A DNA stretch of 64,000 bases from Thunnus maccoyii (lineage: Eukaryota > Chordata > Actinopteri > Scombriformes > Scombridae): positions 21,724,542 through 21,788,541 of the forward strand of contig NC_056543.1 of the NCBI RefSeq assembly GCF_910596095.1, written 5' to 3'. The notes below the pieces were generated by a model, which was not told the DNA's origin, ran no database searches, and saw nothing but the letters and a program-made list of their open reading frames with translations. Position numbers and translations under genes: made by a program. Positions 61,157 through 64,000 of this stretch are shown in pieces; positions within the stretch are counted from its first letter, which is position 1; each line of letters opens with the position of its first letter.

Positions 61157-62466
61157 ACAGGGCCGTAGCCAGGGTTTAGAAATTAGTGAAGTCCAGAATT
61201 TTTTCTTTTAATGCAGATTATTTACTACATTTCTGGACAAGCAAATGCCAGATGGGGATACTTGTGCTGCTCTGTTGCCACCCACTTATTTTTTTCTGTA
61301 TCTGTAAATACCCGACTCTGTGTGACTTTATTCTTTAATTTCACAAGTTCGTAAGGATGCAAAGTTAGTCCTGTTTCTCCATTCTCCTCCTCTCTGTTCT
61401 TTTCATCTGTGTTCTCCTCCTCTCTGAGCTCCTCCTCTCTTCTTCTGTCTGTCCTGCTCTATGTTCTCCTCTCTGTCCTTATGGTCACATTTTTCTCTGT
61501 TTTTTTCTAGTTTTTTTTTTTTTTAAAGAATAAATCTACTATTCTGCCACAATCTTTTTGCCATTCTTCTTCTCTTACTGGTTTGTCTCTTACTGTGTTC
61601 AGTGGGAAGAAGGATCAGGGAGGTTGATTAGAACCTCAAATGAAGGGTTTGAAATGATGCATGTAATTGTGAAAATATAGCAAGAGTTATACAATAATAA
61701 AAAATAAAACAAAAAATAGAAGAACAAAACACATCCACGGTCTGCTATATAGGCTTTAAGTGTACACGATTTTAAATAATCTGAGTACTTAGAAGGTTTT
61801 TGTTTTTTTTCCATGGTTTTAATTTCTATAGTTGTAAGATTTTTTTTTTTTAAATCTCTGCATATGAAAATGTGGAAGGACAGGCACTTCTTGAGCCAAA
61901 TCATTTTATCAATGTAATAAATATTAATTACAGAATTTCATTTGAGAAAACCAACTCTCAGCCTGCCTTCTCTCTTTACTGTTAACTAGTGTTTACATGT
62001 TAACTATTATAGCCTCAAGCCAGCTAGCCTTGAATGAGTCATTCTTCAAATGAATGAAATGCTGCAATACTTTATCAACATTCAAGCTCTAGTTAATGTA
62101 GTTAATGAAAGCTTCTTAGCAATAATGTATCTTTTACTGAACCTATACCGCACACAATAGGCTGCCTGGTCTAATTGATAGTCGGGTGGGGGGGGTATCA
62201 GCTGCCTGGATACACCAGATGTTTTCCTCAACACAGTTATAAAGCGTTTAATTCAAAGTTTAGTTAAATTCAAATTGTTTTGTATAAAAAAATACATGTA
62301 TATATATGTACATACATATAATGTAGTACAGTGGAAACCCCTTATAGTGATCACTGTAACTGGGATCACTTTAAGTGGTTTCCATTGTATATATGTATAT
62401 ATATATTTTTAGGAAATAATTACCGAGGTCCGAACCTCTGTGACATCATAGCTGGCTACGGCCATG
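61157..62466. mobile_element. hAT-like non-autonomous DNA transposon, about 1.3 kb
   Basis: Terminal inverted repeats CAGGGCCGTAGCCAG (left, 61157) and CTGGCTACGGCCATG (right, ending 62466) match at 14 of 15 positions. They are flanked by a perfect 8-bp duplication CCTAAAAA (61149-61156 and 62467-62474). An 8-bp target duplication and CA(G/T)G-type ends are the marks of hAT elements. The interior shows only short frames and no transposase motif, so it depends on a partner elsewhere. It interrupts an older R2 repeat and itself contains a 59-bp palindrome. Confidence 0.85.
62329..62387. mobile_element. 59-bp palindromic element flanked by TA
   Basis: Left arm CAGTGGAAACCCCTTATAGT and right arm ACTTTAAGTGGTTTCCATTG are inverse with few mismatches, and TA lies on both sides (62327-62328, 62388-62389). 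This fits a minimal Tc1/mariner- or pogo-type MITE made of little more than its two ends. Confidence 0.6.
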
Positions 62467-62563
62467 CCTAAAAATCTGATTTTTGGTGAGTGCAGAGAAA
62501 CTTTCCTCCTTCAGCAGATGAATGTGAAAAGAGGTTTCTAGTGTCAAACTCTGCACATACACA

Positions 62564-63644
62564 ACACATCCTTATGATTAAACAACAGTATAAGTCTAAA
62601 ATTCAGCTGGCAAAATTTAAAAAAAAAAAGAAGTTACATTTACACCATCTAGCAGCCGTAGTAATGCACTCCAGAATGTCCCATAGGACTGTAATATGTG
62701 GCTTTACAAAACCGTTACAAATCACTGTTAAAAAATAATTATCTTTTATGGTGTGACAACATTGTGGTTTAGGGCTAGTTAGGTTTAGGCACAAAAACCA
62801 CTTGGTTAAGGAAAGATCATAGTTTGGGTTTATGTGATCACTTGAAACGTGGTTTATACTTCCTTAAAGGTGCAATATACAACATTCAGCCCCACTAGAC
62901 ATCGTACTAGAGCACCAGCATGTCAGACCAAAACAAATGCGCACTTTGTTTACTTAATAAAGTTGGGGAAAAAAAGCAGCATCTGAACACATGGCTCACG
63001 AAACTCAGATCAAACTGTCAAACTAGGCAGTGCTGATCAAATATGCCTCAAATGTTTTCAGAAACATATTTTAGTGTACTGTTTAGCTGTAATATCAGAG
63101 ACTTTGTGACCTGGCAGTCATGTTGAAGATGGGAAGGACAGGGAGGGACTCATGTGCACTAACATGTAAATGTGGCCAGACCAACCTCCAAAACAAAGAA
63201 TGGAGATTCTCTGCTCAGGCTGCATTACTAAACAATATCTTTACATAGCAAATAGCTGTTTTCTGACATCTAGTGGGGCTGAATGTCATACATTGCACCT
63301 TTAATGTTACACAACCTTCTGTGTCATGACAAAAATAAACACCACAATGTTATATTTAAAAAAAAAAAAGTCCTGACTCACGGTTGGAAATGGAGGCGAA
63401 CAATGGTCTCCTGCAGCAAAGTCTACTTTTTGCCACCTAACCCTCTAGCCATTCACCCAACCCACCTCCTCCTAATAAGGCAAAATCATCTTATCAAGTC
63501 ACCTTATATCAATGTCATCTGAACTGTGTCACCACCCTGGGTCATAATTACTACAGCTGCTGGAGGAAGTAAATGTAATGGTTGTTTTTACCAGCCTGAA
63601 TTTTAGACCTATACTGTCATTTTTCTGGTGAGGACAGGCTGGCA
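62564..63644 (+). repeat. Interspersed repeat carrying the GGCACAAAAACCAC core, inserted in R2
   Basis: It lies between parts 2 and 3 of the split R2 repeat; the junctions carry CATACAC and CATACAT, possibly a short target duplication. It contains GGTTTAGGCACAAAAACCAC at about 62782, the unit that is tandemly repeated at 4662-4769. It has two A-runs but no protein frame. It is itself interrupted by the MITE at 62869-63300. Confidence 0.5.
62869..63300. mobile_element. TTAA-flanked MITE (family M3), 432 bp
   Basis: Inverted ends: AGGTGCAATATACAACATTC continuing AGCCCCACTAGA on the left; TCTAGTGGGGCTGAATGTCA continuing TACATTGCACCT on the right. TTAA lies on both sides (62865-62868, 63301-63304). 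Non-coding. Ends in AGG and CCT like M1 and M2, so the three may use the same piggyBac-like transposase. Confidence 0.85.
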
Positions 63645-64000
63645 TACATCATTCTTCACAGGTGAAGCTCAAACATCCAACTGTAGGAACAAGAAGAAAC
63701 ATGTTTTTGACTGGAGGGGGACTTTAAGTTGCGCAACTTGACAAATTTCCAAAGAATAAATTACCAAAACCATTTGACAAGCAGTGAACCTGGGATTTTT
63801 GATGTCTCTAAGATTCTGGGGCCTTGGTCCAGTGGTTGGCTGTTGTTATCGTGGAGCTCTGTAATCAACAACAATGAACTTCGAGTCTACATTAACTTTT
63901 GTCAGTGTTACATCATTGCATGGTAATGCAGTTGAATTTGAGTATGGGTGGGATCTAACTTGTTCAACTACGGGCATTTTATATTCTTTGTATGTCAGAT

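Larger units (their letters stand above)
61016..63727 (+). repeat. Interspersed repeat (family R2) split into three parts by later insertions
   Basis: Part 1, 61016-61148 (AAGTCCATTCTCAATGTCTG, ACTGGACCATGATTGGCTTC, GATGTCACAAATCACG). Part 2, about 62475-62563 (GAGAAACTTTCCTCCTTCAG, GTGTCAAACTCTGCACATAC). Part 3, about 63645-63727 (CATCATTCTTCACAGGTGAA, GCTCAAACATCCAACTGTAG, GGGGGACTTTAA). The uninterrupted copy at 36554-36835 has the same blocks joined. Confidence 0.7.

Noticed and set aside
61599..61904. Lys-rich frame inside the hAT-like element
   Set aside because: No hAT transposase motif (no BED finger or dimerisation block); AT-rich chance frame.

Overview
The window reads as vertebrate genomic DNA from a ray-finned fish, probably a percomorph teleost. 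It holds intron-rich genes with GT-AG junctions, fish-type TTAA-flanked MITEs, a hAT-like element, an L1-like relic and many dinucleotide repeats. The species cannot be fixed from the sequence. Five protein-coding loci can be supported; four are complete and their exons join in frame with no internal stop.

Layout. 1-375 (+) is the last coding exon of an NXPE-family gene (NXPE3-like). About 900-5820 (-) is a broken L1-like retroposon. 9511-20348 (-) is me3, mitochondrial NADP-dependent malic enzyme: 14 coding exons, 619 aa, plus a likely 5' non-coding exon near 21243. About 21.8-26.0 kb is repeat-rich, with two copies of one TTAA-flanked MITE and a decayed coiled-coil coding piece. 26033-33790 (-) is ildr1 (8 coding exons, 565 aa). 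38208-52514 (-) is ildr2 (10 coding exons, 625 aa). 54534-58930 (-) is a gpa33-like gene (7 coding exons, 531 aa) whose cytoplasmic tail carries a 14-residue tandem repeat. 59-64 kb has no gene I can recognise and holds a set of nested transposons.

How the genes relate. ILDR1 and ILDR2 are angulins, known for placing tricellulin at tricellular contacts of epithelia. GPA33 is a CTX-family Ig membrane protein of gut epithelium. Three epithelial-junction Ig genes therefore lie head-to-tail within 33 kb. In human, from memory, ILDR2 and GPA33 are near neighbours on 1q24 while ILDR1 is on 3q. The fish order thus joins pieces that are separate in mammals. me3 and the NXPE gene are metabolic or secretory neighbours with no evident functional link to this group.

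The most interesting points are the adjacent ildr1-ildr2-gpa33 cluster, the repeat-built tail of the gpa33-like protein, the shared tiny last exons of the two ildr genes that carry PDZ-ligand-like ends, and the datable nest of insertions at 61.0-63.7 kb. All exon boundaries were read by eye from splice consensus, reading phase and recalled family sequences; no alignment was run.
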